Of a DNA stretch of 64,000 bases, positions 22,742 to 33,148 are shown in pieces. The notes under the pieces are model-generated. The model was not told where the DNA came from, did not search any database, and was given only the letters and a program-made list of their open reading frames with translations. The stretch covers positions 149,419,053-149,483,052 of the forward strand of contig OX352772.1 of NCBI GenBank assembly GCA_947095535.1, in the 5' to 3' direction. Positions within the stretch are counted from its first letter, which is position 1. Each line of letters starts with the position of its first letter. The position numbers and the translations under genes were made by a program. This DNA comes from Poecilobothrus nobilitatus (Eukaryota > Arthropoda > Insecta > Diptera > Dolichopodidae).

Positions 22742-25717
22742 TCCAAGATCGACAGAACAACTTTTCACTATCCGTTCGGCAGGTGGAGATATTACAATTA
22801 CTAGAAAAATCAGCGCGAAACTATTTCAACTATTCGGAAATGATACTAAACTCGACTTTTTCATACTACCAGGATTAAAATCATTTGACGGAATTATCGG
22901 CGACGACACACTCAAGCAGCTAGAAGCCATCATTGATCACAAAAACAACATACTTACAATTTCTCCAAATGTTACAATACCACTAAAAGGAAAAAAATCA
23001 ATTCAAGTGAACAGCATGAAAATTGGAGCGAATCATTTAAGTACTGAATCCAGAGAAAAAATTTCTATGCTCCTAAACAAGTTTCACAAACTCTTTGGAC
23101 CTATAAATGACCATGAAACAATCGATACGAACGTTCGAGCAGAAATAAAAACGTCAACGACTGAACCGATATATTCAAAAATATGCCCGTACCCAGTCAA
23201 TATGAGAACCGAAATTGAAAGTCAATCCAGAAACTCCTAAAGGATGGAATCATAAGGCATTCCAAAAGTCTTTACAATTCACCTATTTGGATCGTCGAAA
23301 AGAAGATGGATTCTTCCGGAATTAAAAAATACAGAATGGTCGTCGACTTTAAAAAACTCAACGCCGTGACCATCTCAGATGCTTATCCAATTCCGGACAT
23401 CACATATACCATAACAAGCCAAGGAAATTCAAAATACTACACCACGATCGATTTAACTTCTGGATTTCACCAGATTAAAATGAAGGAAGAGGACAAAATA
23501 AAAACAGCATTCTCCACCCTAAATGGCAAATATGAATTTATGCGTTTGCCTTTTGGATTAAAGAAACGTGCCGTCCATATTTCAACGGATGATCGGCGAC
23601 GTACTGAAGGAATTTATTGGAAAAATATGCTACGTCTATATTGACGACATCATAATCTTCGGTGGCAAATCCGAGGAAGAACACTTAAGGAATGTAGCAA
23701 AAATTTTCAATAGGCTAGAGCAAGCTAATCTTAGAGTTAATTTGGACAAAACCGAATTTATGAAGAACGAGACAAAATTCTTAGGTTATCTCATTACTAG
23801 TAAAGGAATAAAAGCGGATCCCGAAAAAATTATGGCTATTCAAAACATCAAACCCCCAGAAAACCTAAAAGAACTAAAAAGGTTCTTAGGGCTGGCATCA
23901 TATTACAGAAGATTCATCAAGGACTTTTCATTAATAGCTAAGCCGCTTACCAACTTAACTCGCGGAGAAAACGCCCAGATAAGAGCTAACCAATCACGAA
24001 AAGTTCCAATAAAAGTTAACGAGAATGAACTAAAGGCATTCAAGCATTTAAAATTCGCCTTATCATCCACTGAACTTCTAATCTTTCCTGACTTCGAGAA
24101 AACATTTATATTAACCACTGACGCTTCCAACGAAGTTATCGGTGCAGTCTTATCACAAGGCGACATTGGAAAAGATCGTCCAATATCTTACATTTCAAGA
24201 GCACTCAACAAGATGGAGGAAGCATACGCAACAAATGAACGAGCACTCTTGGCAATAGTTTGGGCCTTAGATAAGTTCAGATGTTGTCTTTATTGAGCGA
24301 AAAAGGTGAAAATTCTAACAGACCACCAACCTTTAACATTCAGTTTGGGAAACAAAAACAGCAATGCTAAACTAAAGCGATGGAAATCGCGGATCGAAGA
24401 ATACAACTACGAATTGATTTACAAACCAGGCGTTACAAATAAGGTCGCAGATGCTTTATCAAGGTTAAAACAAGAAATTAACATCTCAGTAACAGAAACA
24501 GTTCACAGCGCAGAAGAGGATAGCAGCGATCTAATACCACATTGCGAAGCTCCCCTTAACGTCTTTAAAAACCAAGTAATCATTTGACAAGGACCTATTG
24601 CTTCTGCATATGAAACGTCACATCCAAACTATCATCGGCACTATATTGGCCTTAAGGACATTACCGGACCAACCTTGTTAGAAGCACTTCAAAAAACATT
24701 ATCACCCAAAGAATCGTGCAGGATATCGCTAATGTGGAAAACAGACACCAAATAATAGCTCCCGAACACAAACGTGCACATAAGAACTGGAAAGAGAACA
24801 AGGAGCAAATTATGGAGAAATACTACTTTCCACAAATGGCTAAATTTATAAAGGAGTATACGTCCAATTGTGAGATATGTCACACCAGCAAATATGACCT
24901 TCATCCTAATAATCCACATTTATCCGAAACACCGATATCCACGTACCCAGCAGAGATCCTACATATTGAATTTATGGAAATAAAAAGAGAAAAATTTATA
25001 ACATGTGTGGATAAATTTACCAAGTTCGCTAAATTCTTTAAAACCAAGAATAAGTCAGCTGTCCACTTAAGGCAGAAACTAACAAAAATCATACACTACT
25101 ATACAATACCCCGTATGATAGTCATGGACAACGAGCCAAGTTTCACAAGCTACATCATTACTGACTTTATAAGAATATTGGGAATCGAAACATACTTCAC
25201 GCCATCACAAAGAAGTGAAGTAAACGGCACAATTGAAAGGGTCCACTCCACAATAGAGGAAATTTCTAGTTGTCTACAACAAGAACATAAAAATTTGACC
25301 CTAAAAGAAATAGTCAATATAGCAGTTGATCGCTATAACAATAGCATTCACTCGATTACAGGGAAACAAGCTTCTGATGTTTTCTATGGTAGAACACAGA
25401 GGATTAATTATCAAAATCTACTAAATTTCCAAGAAAAGGTGCAAGAAGATCTCATAGAAAAAATTCGGAAAAACCAAAAATACAAAATAAATAGGGAGAA
25501 ATATAAAAGAAAAATGCCCAAATCATACCAACCTGGCAAAACAATTTTTGTGGTTAATAAACAAATAAAAAGCAAAAATAAGCCTCTCTACAAAAAAGAA
25601 ACAATCGCTAGGGATAATAAAGTTACTATAACAACAGAAAGCGGAAGAAGAATCCACAAGGCACACAAAAAATGCATCCAACTAACAAAAACCTTTTTCT
25701 TTTCAGCTTTCTCCTAA
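22731..25717 (+). pseudogene. pol: Unit E: pol pseudogene with altered integrase end
   Basis: Shared lesions: RT frame changes near 23218 and 23565, TGA at 24294-24296 and 24585-24587, frame change before integrase, Glu codon at 24968-24970. Private changes are KVNENEL for KFNENEL and NKNSNAK for NKNKNAK. A two-base loss near 25667 (CACAAAAAATG where the others have CACATAAAAAATG) replaces the last residues of integrase and moves the stop to 25715-25717, a frame of 333 codons against 323. Confidence 0.88.
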
Positions 25718-27126
25718 GGCTATCAACCAAGGCCCTTCAGGTATATGAATATAAGTCACCTTTGGTTACAATAAAAGAAGGCGTAGGTCATATATTAAAT
25801 GGGAACCTAAACGCAAAGTTGACCTTGACAACTATAAAGAAATACTGCAGTAACTAGAAGTTAATCAAACAACATCAAGTAATTTCATTAAGTCACAGCT
25901 TACATTTCAAATTCAGCAAGTAAAAAAATTAATCACCGAACTTACCGAACATCCTTCAAAAACCAAAACTGGATTGGCAGCGCATGGAAATGGATAGCTG
26001 GCAACCCCGACGCCACCGACTGGGATGAGATACTCAGAAGTCACAATAATTTAATTCAAAATAACAACCAGCAATATAAAATCAACGAAATCCTAACAAA
26101 TACAACTAATCACATCCTTATGCAGTACAATAGAATCATTCAAAGGTTCAAAGATAATTCTGGCGAAGTCAAACTCTTTTTAATCAACTTAATATGGTGA
26201 AAGAAGAAATAAAAGAAATAATAAGAGCAGTCCAATTAGCTAAGGAAAAAATTGTGAACACAAATTTACTAAATAAAGAGGAAATCAATCGCTTAGTTAT
26301 GGAAATGGAAACTCTAACAGTACTCCAACACCATCGAAGCAGTTGAGTATGCAACACCAACCGTCGTTGTCAAGGATACGATGCTTCTTTATATTCTATC
26401 CAAAAACCAGTAGCCTTGAATATAACCATATCAGGATTAGAGCAACCACCAAATTTAACAAAACTTTACACCTGCCTCACAGAAGTCTCCTAACAAGCCT
26501 CAATAAAATATTTGGCATCTCAGAGGATTGTAGAAATTATAAGAACAACGTTATTTGTAGAACAGATCAAATTGAAGAACTTTAAGAAAGCCATTGCATC
26601 GTTTAAATTCTCAGAAACTCGAACTATGATTGCGAATTCGAATTTCAACAATAAAGAGATAATCGAAATCATTAACGAAGGCACAATATTTCTCAACAAC
26701 TTCAATGGAACACTCCAAACAAACAACACCGTAAGAAATCTTAAAGACAACTTCGTAATTGAACTTCACAATGAAACAATACAAATCATGAACAGGACAT
26801 ATACCAACAGAGAAATTCAAACATCGCAAATGATATTACCACCTACAATGAATGCGAATTACTCACATAAAAAAATGAAGCTAAATTTAGAATATCTACA
26901 CAACCTACATCTGAGCAATGTCAAAGAATTAAGTGAACTTTCTACGACTTCAATGGTTAGTACAACACTTGACGCTACATTTGGCTTAGTCATCATTGCA
27001 GTGTTAATAGCAACCATCCTGAAAAAATTTAAGAGCCATATCATGAAGGTCAAAATCTCTTCAAAAAATGCAACAATCAAGGAAATGAACTCACCAAATC
27101 TTCAACCAATAAAGTTAAATTTCTGA
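25672..27126 (+). pseudogene. env: Unit E: env pseudogene with a longer open C-terminal half
   Basis: The N-terminal frame is 25672-25857. A 5-bp loss near 26400 is private. An extra T near 26643 (GAATTTCAAC) keeps the C-terminal part open for 204 codons (26512-27126), where units A-D are cut. This part has several N-x-S/T sites (NGT, NRT, NYS, NET), fitting an Env ectodomain, then a membrane segment (VIIAVLIATI) and a basic tail. Unit E thus either keeps the older state or has regained it by chance. The upstream half is still broken. Confidence 0.72.
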
Positions 27127-27158
27127 TCCACGAGGTCGTGAACTTTTAAGTAGGGAAG

Positions 27159-27425
27159 AGTTAAATCACCATATAACACATGCCTTCAACCAGACGCTAA
27201 TGCAGCATATTTTTTATATGAAATATTCACCTGGGAAAATTTTATTTTATTATTCCCATAAAGCAATAAATGCTCAATAAGCATTTATTGACTATAAATT
27301 AGGTTAAATTTAGCAATTAAGATTCATTCTAAGTTTGTACTTTAAATTAGTAATAACTTTAATTAAGTGGACATTTGTCCTAAAAAATATTTTTTTATAA
27401 GAAATTCTGTTATAAAATCTTAACT
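27159..27425 (+). repeat. LTR 5, the outer 3' LTR of the array
   Basis: 267 bp, AGTTAA...TTAACT, followed by TGTATATAAA and not by a primer site, so this is the array's right end. It is the most changed LTR: AATTAAG replaces the AATAAAG signal, and TTATAAAATC replaces TTATAATTTC near the end. The target duplication cannot be checked because the left end of the array lies outside the window. Confidence 0.9.
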
Positions 27426-28080
27426 TGTATATAAATTTTTAGAGATATAAAAAAAAACAAAAAAAAATTCTTCATATAAATTCATATGGCGTACTACAAT
27501 TATGTTTGAAATTTGTGACATAGAAAAAAAATTAAATAAAAGTTGAAGTTAGTCGGAACAAAAAATGATCTATGGCAAAGTTGTTGCTCTTTGATTGTGT
27601 AACAACTTTTTCTTTATAATTTTTCTCATAAAATTTTTCCGTTACGAAATATTCGTTAAAAACTTAAAAAGTACACTAGTAAACTACCACTTGCCGGTTG
27701 TCCGATTTGTTCCAAAAGCTAATCAATCCGAGATATTTACGTAAAAACCTTTAATATGAAATTGCAAAAAATTCCGCTTAGTCGTTTAAGCTGTACATGT
27801 GCTCACAGACATACCCACACATACACACACACAATTACGGATCATGCTAAAAAAAATTTACAGCCTTCTCCACATCGGAGTAGTGCATATTTATCAAAAT
27901 CTCGGGTACAAATTTTTAGTATGAAAACAATACCTACTTTGTACATAATTTTATAGAAAAAATTAACTTTATAAATAACAATTGCGTTTTTAAATTTAAT
28001 GAAAATATTAATTTAAATATTATATAGTTAAACATAATTAATGTAAAAAAATAAAAAATAAAAATGTGTAAGAATTTTTT
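27426..28080. other. AT-rich flank without a recognised gene
   Basis: Contains a short CA-rich simple repeat (27812-27835, ACAC/ATAC) and A/T runs. Short open frames here show no family features. Confidence 0.6.
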
Positions 28081-28084
28081 TTTT

Positions 28085-28455
28085 CTTTTTTCCTAAGGCA
28101 GGTGGGAATCTTCCAAAGACACCAAGAATTTCCCCCTTGGTAGTGTCAGATTCTTATTGACTGACAATGAATTCGCCTATTATTATTACTATTTGCTAAC
28201 GGTGACCGTAGCTGTTACAACAGTTATAACATGTAAGCAGTATGTAACATCTTACTACATAATGTAATTATTGAAGTCAACCCCCACGGACACTGAAGCG
28301 GTTACTATTATTGGTATTAGTATTCTTATTAATATTATTATTACTTTACTACAGAGTCAGCGCCATCAGTGGATTACAACGTTCAGCAGTATATAACACC
28401 TTACTGCATGATATAACCAAAGATAGCTCCACTGTAGCAGCTATTATTAATAATG
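28085..28455 (-). repeat. Inverted copy of the TAA-block repeat element
   Basis: Read on the minus strand this matches the right part of the element at 45.6-46.1 kb, with the same order of blocks: the GAGTCAGCGCCATCAGTG-type block, an ATTATTA run, a divergent block, and the end that reads CCTAAGGCAGGTGGGAATC on the plus strand. It lacks the roughly 130-bp segment found at 45850-45985. It is non-coding. The two copies are about 17 kb apart in inverted orientation. Confidence 0.8.
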
Positions 28456-29084
28456 TTTTTAAATTAATATCTAAATTTTTATAGGTTAAGTGAAATAATG
28501 TAAAACGTAAACAAATGTAAAAAATATTAATGTTAAAATAATAATAATTGTATAGATATATCTTGTGAATTTTATAAGTAAAAATTGTGTTTTTAAAATA
28601 TATAATAAATTGTGTAGCTATGTTTATTTAATTTGTTGCATTTGGTTATAAAATTTGGTTTTAATAAAGTTGATATAATCAAAATCTTTAGTTTTAAGTA
28701 TGTTGGAATTTTCAGACTTTCGAATGAATATCTCATTATTTTTGATCCATTGCAATTTGAAATTTTTGGTTTACTTAATCTACTTAGCTGCATAGTATAA
28801 TTTAGCTTGCAGAACTGTGGAATGTTACCCAAAAAAATATGTATAGTGCAGTAGCCAATTTTAATTACCATATTAAAAGAAGTTAAAAATAATTTAATAA
28901 TTACAATCAGAATCAAAATTTTATGACAATTTAAAGGAAAAACTGTATTTTGTATAAAAATAATAATACAACTAACCAACTCATTGCACATTCTATTTAA
29001 AACTTTAAAAGAAGTTAAGTTAAAGTTATGATTATAAAAAAAAAATGCAAATAATTAAAAAGCAAATAGCAAATAATTAAATAG
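28456..29084. other. AT-rich stretch, nothing recognised
   Basis: An open minus-strand frame of 132 codons (28593-28991) is hydrophobic and of low complexity. I see no domain in it and do not call it a gene. Confidence 0.5.
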
Positions 29085-29611
29085 CTAATCAGTTCTGTTA
29101 AAATAATTATTAACAAAGTTTATATCATTAAGATTTTTAATTTTGAAAACCTTTGATTTCCTGTTTTGCCTCATGTAGATACTACAATCTTTAAACCACA
29201 AAAACTGAATTTTATACTGTGTTTTATTGAAAAAAAATTTCTCCATTACTCTGCTGTGTTGGATTTAACACGACGGTAAAAATATGTGGATGGATGCATT
29301 TCTTCGCCATTATTGCCATTTTTGCATTAGCCGTTCGCAGCTCTAATAAATATAGCGGATTGATATCATTGTTTTGCTCTGAACTTTGTCGTACCGGTGA
29401 AATTTTAATGATGTCCGTTGTAGTGATATATGCATTAATTTGTTTTGCTATATCAAGAACAATACTTTTTCCGTCTTGAATGTATTTTGGTAAGCCAGCT
29501 AAAATTATATTTTTATCATAATTATTGTTAGAACGATGCGATTTGCCTCATTCAACCTTTTTTAAGGTAATTAGTTCATCAATATGTGTACTTATGTATT
29601 TTTGAGAATTG
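29085..29611 (-). pseudogene. LINE ORF1 fragment with an FP-like C-terminal domain
   Basis: On the minus strand the sequence reads through a short helical stretch (HIDELITLKKVE), a stop, then NIILAGLPKYIQDGK with a following IVLDIAKQIN. After one frame change comes YKIQFLWFKDCSIYMRQ and a terminator at 29085-29087. The pattern N-x-I-x-x-x-G-L-P, then an alpha/beta stretch, then a basic W-F-K-D/N-x-x-I-x-x-R segment is typical of insect LINE ORF1 proteins that carry a baculovirus FP-like C-terminal domain, an RNA-binding chaperone role. The N-terminal side seems to lie beyond the P-like insertion at 42.9-43.1 kb. The assignment rests on pattern recognition only. Confidence 0.55.
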
Positions 29612-29658
29612 TGGCCTAGTGGTTTAGAGTAAAACCATAAAGAAACTATATACATAGA

Positions 29659-29663
29659 GCATT
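29659..29663 (+). other. Left target-site copy of the Bel-Pao insertion
   Basis: GCATT, against GTATT at 38435-38439 on the other side: a 5-bp target duplication with one transition. Confidence 0.6.
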
Positions 29664-30501
29664 TGTTGCGTTAGCGCATTACATGGATTCACCTACAATT
29701 GAAAATAAGAAAACACAAAGAAACACATCAACAAAATATTTAAATTTATACTTATCTGAAATATGGGAGTTGAATCGTCACCATGTCACCGAGTCACCAA
29801 GTCATCTCTCACCAACAATAATGTATAATGTATTAATATTCTGTAATATAATAATATAATATAATAATATTCTGTAATATAATAATATAATTTAGTATTT
29901 TGGTTATTACTTACATATTATTATGTGTTTATTGTTTACTTACCTTAAATGTATGTGACAAATATTGTTATGTCACATATTAATTCACAATAATTACTTT
30001 TTATTCAATAATATTTCATTTCTATTGTTTCACTTAGTTAAATATTAAAATTGAATTATAGAAATAAATCATTAAATTATATTTACATTAAATCTAATAG
30101 ATGGCTCTGATCCATAATCATAGAATATTATTATAGAACATAATGTTAATTATTTCTGTACACTTAAAACTTATAATGTTAATTATTTCTGTAAACTTTA
30201 ACTGGAATGTGAAACTTTAAATAATTGTATATAAAAATGTAAACTGTTAAAACAGATGCTATTAATTATATTTTTTTTTTTCTTATATACTTTGTATTAT
30301 GTACTTTGAAATGATTTAAATTTTAAACAAAAGTCATTAACCTCGAACGGTTATATTTTAAACAAGTTGTAAAGATAAGTTTAATGTTAGATTGTTTTAG
30401 AATTTTTTATTTCAATCGTTGATTAACGTTCGAAAGAAAAACATGTAAATTGTAATTTAGAAATCAAAAAAAATAAAGTTTTTTAATTACGTATAAAAAC
30501 A
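29664..30501 (+). repeat. 5' LTR of the Bel-Pao element
   Basis: Begins TGTTGCGTTAGCGC and ends ACGTATAAAAACA. It matches 37599-38434 almost throughout. It contains a direct repeat of AATATTCTGTAATATAATAAT near 29837-29890. An AATAAAG signal lies near 30473. Confidence 0.93.
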
Positions 30502-30503
30502 TT

Positions 30504-30521
30504 TGGTCCTTCGAGCCGGAT
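30504..30521 (+). other. Primer-binding site, tRNA-Tyr type
   Basis: TGGTCCTTCGAGCCGGAT is complementary to the 3' end of a eukaryotic tyrosine tRNA ending ...CCGGCTCGAAGGA plus CCA. It lies two bases after the LTR. Confidence 0.8.
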
Positions 30522-30561
30522 ATCTGAATATAATGAATATTGTGAAGGTGATATTTCAAAG

Positions 30562-31000
30562 TGCGATATTTTAAACCGTCTATTCTAACACAGAATAATG
30601 TTTAAAATAAAAAAAAAAACTTGTGATTTAAGGTAAAACGTGTGATATTTAAAACCGTCTATTCTAACACAGAATAACGTTTAAAATAAAATAAAAAAAA
30701 CTTGTGATTTAAGGTAAAAGGTGTGATATTTTAAACCGTCTATTCTAACACAGAATAACGTTTAAAATAAAATAAAACCTTGTGATAGTAAAATTTTTAT
30801 GCCAGAATATTTTAAGTAAAACATATTGAAAAACTTGTGGTTTAAAATAAAGGGGTAAAGAACTTGTGATTTACATTAAAGAGTGTGATATTTTAAACCG
30901 TCTATTCTAACACAGAATAACGTTTAAAATAAAATAAAATCTTGTGATTTTAAAACCGTATATTCTAACACAGAATAGCGTTTAAAATAAAATAAAGATA
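30562..31000 (+). repeat. Leader tandem repeat forming five hairpins
   Basis: Five copies of a unit containing TTTTAAACCGTCTATTCT, a short AACAC loop, then AGAATAACGTTTAAAA lie at about 30569-30607, 30648-30686, 30729-30767, 30891-30929 and 30948-30987. In each, TATTCT pairs with AGAATA across AACAC, and TTTTAAAC pairs with GTTTAAAA outside it. Copies are joined by A-rich links containing CTTGTGATTTAAGG. This lies between primer site and gag, where packaging or dimer signals of retroelements usually sit; that role is inferred. Confidence 0.85.
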
Positions 31001-31710
31001 ACTGGTGATTTCAAAATTTCCATCATAGAATATTTTAAAAAATAAAAAAAGAAAAAAACCCAATTTGAAAATTAAATAAAAAAATAAAAACTTATGATTT
31101 TAAGTGCTTGTGCTTTAAAAAAGAATTAACCTTTATTTGAATATAAATCAAAATTGTGTTTGAAATTGGAAAAAAAATTGTTTGATCAAAAAAAAAAAAA
31201 TCAAAGAGAGTGTGTGATTAATAAAAAATTATTTTGAACTAAAACTATTATAAACTTATAAACTTATAAACTATCTGAACTTATAAACTTACATAATAAT
31301 AATATATAACAATAATTATTTATAAGTAATAATATAAAAACTAGATTTAAGCATAATATAATTTAATATAATAATACAAAAAGCGCGCGCGGTATAACAA
31401 ACGGTCTCGCGAACAGTAAAGGGCAGCATCAGGTCAGATTGGTAAGTGTGTTGTTGAATTTTCAGTTCTAAAAAAAAAAAAAAAAATATTTTTTGTATTA
31501 AACATTAGAAATTTTCATCTTGAATATATTAAATTATTAAGCTAAAAGATATTATATCAAATTACCAATAAAATTATAAAAAAAAAAGAAATCAATCATA
31601 ATTTAAATTCATTACATTATACAAATACATTATTAAATTAAATTCTATTATATTTATTACGTTATTATATTCCATTATATTCACTATTATATTCAAATTC
31701 ATTATAAAAA
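31001..31710. other. Rest of the Bel leader
   Basis: A/T-rich. A GC-rich island AAAGCGCGCGCGGTATAAC lies at about 31380-31398, and GGTAAGTGTG at 31440 resembles a splice donor. No gene is seen. Confidence 0.4.
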
Positions 31711-32913
31711 ATGGCCGACGCAAAAAGAATAGAGTAAATGATCGTCAAACAAAAGGTTCAAAAAATGCTAATGGAAAAATTCATAACTAACTATAAGAAA
31801 GATGGCTCAGTGAGGAAAACGAGACCATACTACGAAAAAAAATTAAAGGATTTCCAGACTATGTGGGACGCTTTCGAAGAGGGTCACAGATCCATTCTAT
31901 TCTTCAGTGTGAGCGAAGAACTAGAAATTACCCATGAATATATTGAGAATGACGTGCATGCGGAGACACAGAGTTTTTTTGACAACAATTATCATGCCAT
32001 GTTGGAGAAATACCAAGAGGAGGTGAAGAGAGATACGACTTCTGTCGAAACTCCAGTAACCATAGCAAACATATCGAAGGAGAATCGGAAATACATTGAC
32101 AGCGGAATTCAACTTCCAAAAATTTCATTTGAAAAATTTTGCGGGGACTACACGAAATGGCCAACTTTCCATGATCTATTCACAACAATGATACATAATA
32201 ATGAATCGCTATCGAATATACAAAAACTTTAATATCTGAAAGTACAGCTAATCGGTGAACCTGAGCAATTACTTCGTCATTTTCAGGTTACCGAAAGGAA
32301 TTATACGGCTGCATGGAAATTGTTGATGGAGAGGTATGATAATAAGAGGGTGCTCGTCAACAATCAACTAAAGAGGCTTTTGAACCACAACACGACCATC
32401 AATGAGAATGCACAGGGCATTAAGGGGTTGTTGGATACAACATTTGAATGTTTACAAGCTTTAAATAATTTAGATATAAACACAGAAACATGGGATCCAA
32501 TAGTCACGTTTATCGTCACCCAAAGATTGCCGCAAGCAACTCATCAGTTATGGGAACAAGAAATAAGCAAAACTAAAACAATTACCAGCCTTAAGACGTT
32601 AAAGGAATTTTTAGAAGCCAGATTTAGAGCGTTGGAAGCTGTAAATTCAAGAGGACCAATAAAAGCAGAATTCAAAAATACAAATAGTAATACCAAAGTT
32701 AAACCAACAATCAAGAATTTCCATTTACAAACAAATTCGATGTGCTCGTTGTGCAATGGCCACCATGTTATAAGAAGATGTCAAACATTTTTAGCATTAA
32801 ATCCTTCAAAACGGTCAGAAATTGTACGAGAAAAACGACTATGTTTAAATTGTGTGGGAGCTGGGCATATGCTGAAAGACTGTTCAAGTCATCATACTCA
32901 TTATTCATTTTGA
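31711..32913 (+). pseudogene. gag: Bel-Pao gag pseudogene
   Basis: The frame starts with the ATG at 31711, meets TAA after eight codons (31735-31737), reopens with ATG at 31738, meets a second TAA at 32230-32232, and continues in the same frame to TGA at 32911-32913. The middle part has the typical Bel Gag stretch (LPKISFEKFCGDYTKWPTF; later LWEQEISKTKT and FLEARFRALE). Near the end are two zinc knuckles, CSLCNGHHVIRRC and CLNCVGAGHMLKDC, which bind element RNA. Just after the second knuckle the frame is diverted by a fold-back insertion (32888-32961). The second start at 31738 might be used instead of the first. Confidence 0.88.
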
Positions 32914-32961
32914 AGTGTAACAAGCGTCATCATACTCTCATCCACTTCAAAATGAATAATG
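32888..32961 (+). other. Fold-back insertion at the gag/pol junction (19-bp inverted repeat)
   Basis: 32899-32917 (CATTATTCATTTTGAAGTG) is the exact reverse complement of 32943-32961. GTCATCATACTC occurs at 32888-32899 and again at 32926-32937, 38 bases apart. A 38-base insert carrying an inverted copy of nearby sequence explains both and shifts the frame. Confidence 0.85.
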
Positions 32962-33148
32962 TTATAGTGGACAATCATTCCAATGGTGGCACCAGAGCAG
33001 TCTCCAGTCCTTCCACATCACGTCAAAATGACACAGTTATAGCGACAAACCACATATTAAATGTTGATAGTCCAGATTTATACCGTCAGTTCATCACAAT
33101 CGCACAAATGACAATAACTCATTTGGGTATAAAGGTAGAGCTCATCAA

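Larger units (their letters stand above)
1..27425 (+). mobile_element. Tandem head-to-tail array of a defective errantivirus-type Ty3/gypsy element
   Basis: Five LTRs of 267 bp start at 2537, 8692, 14847, 21001 and 27159, and each is followed directly by a primer-binding site except the last. Units therefore share single LTRs (LTR-internal-LTR-internal), which differs from separate insertions with target duplications between them. Each internal part carries gag, pol (protease remnant, RT, RNase H, integrase) and env, the order of insect errantiviruses. Copies differ by scattered point changes and a few short indels. The window opens inside unit A, so the array extends leftward by an unknown amount. 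The shared stops and frame changes show amplification of an already dead copy, for example by unequal exchange between LTRs. A real array is more likely than a read-collapse artefact because every unit has private differences, but spanning long reads would settle it. Confidence 0.93.

Noticed and set aside
1..27425. CRISPR-like or other host-encoded repeat system
   Set aside because: The long period equals a retroelement unit with LTRs, primer sites, gag, pol and env; no short repeat-spacer pattern exists.
27756..27956. Short frame with a His/Thr run
   Set aside because: Covers a CA-type simple repeat; no domain.
29616..29650. tRNA-like box GTGGCCTAGTGG near 29611
   Set aside because: No B box follows at the right distance; the bases belong to the inverted repeat of the P-like element.
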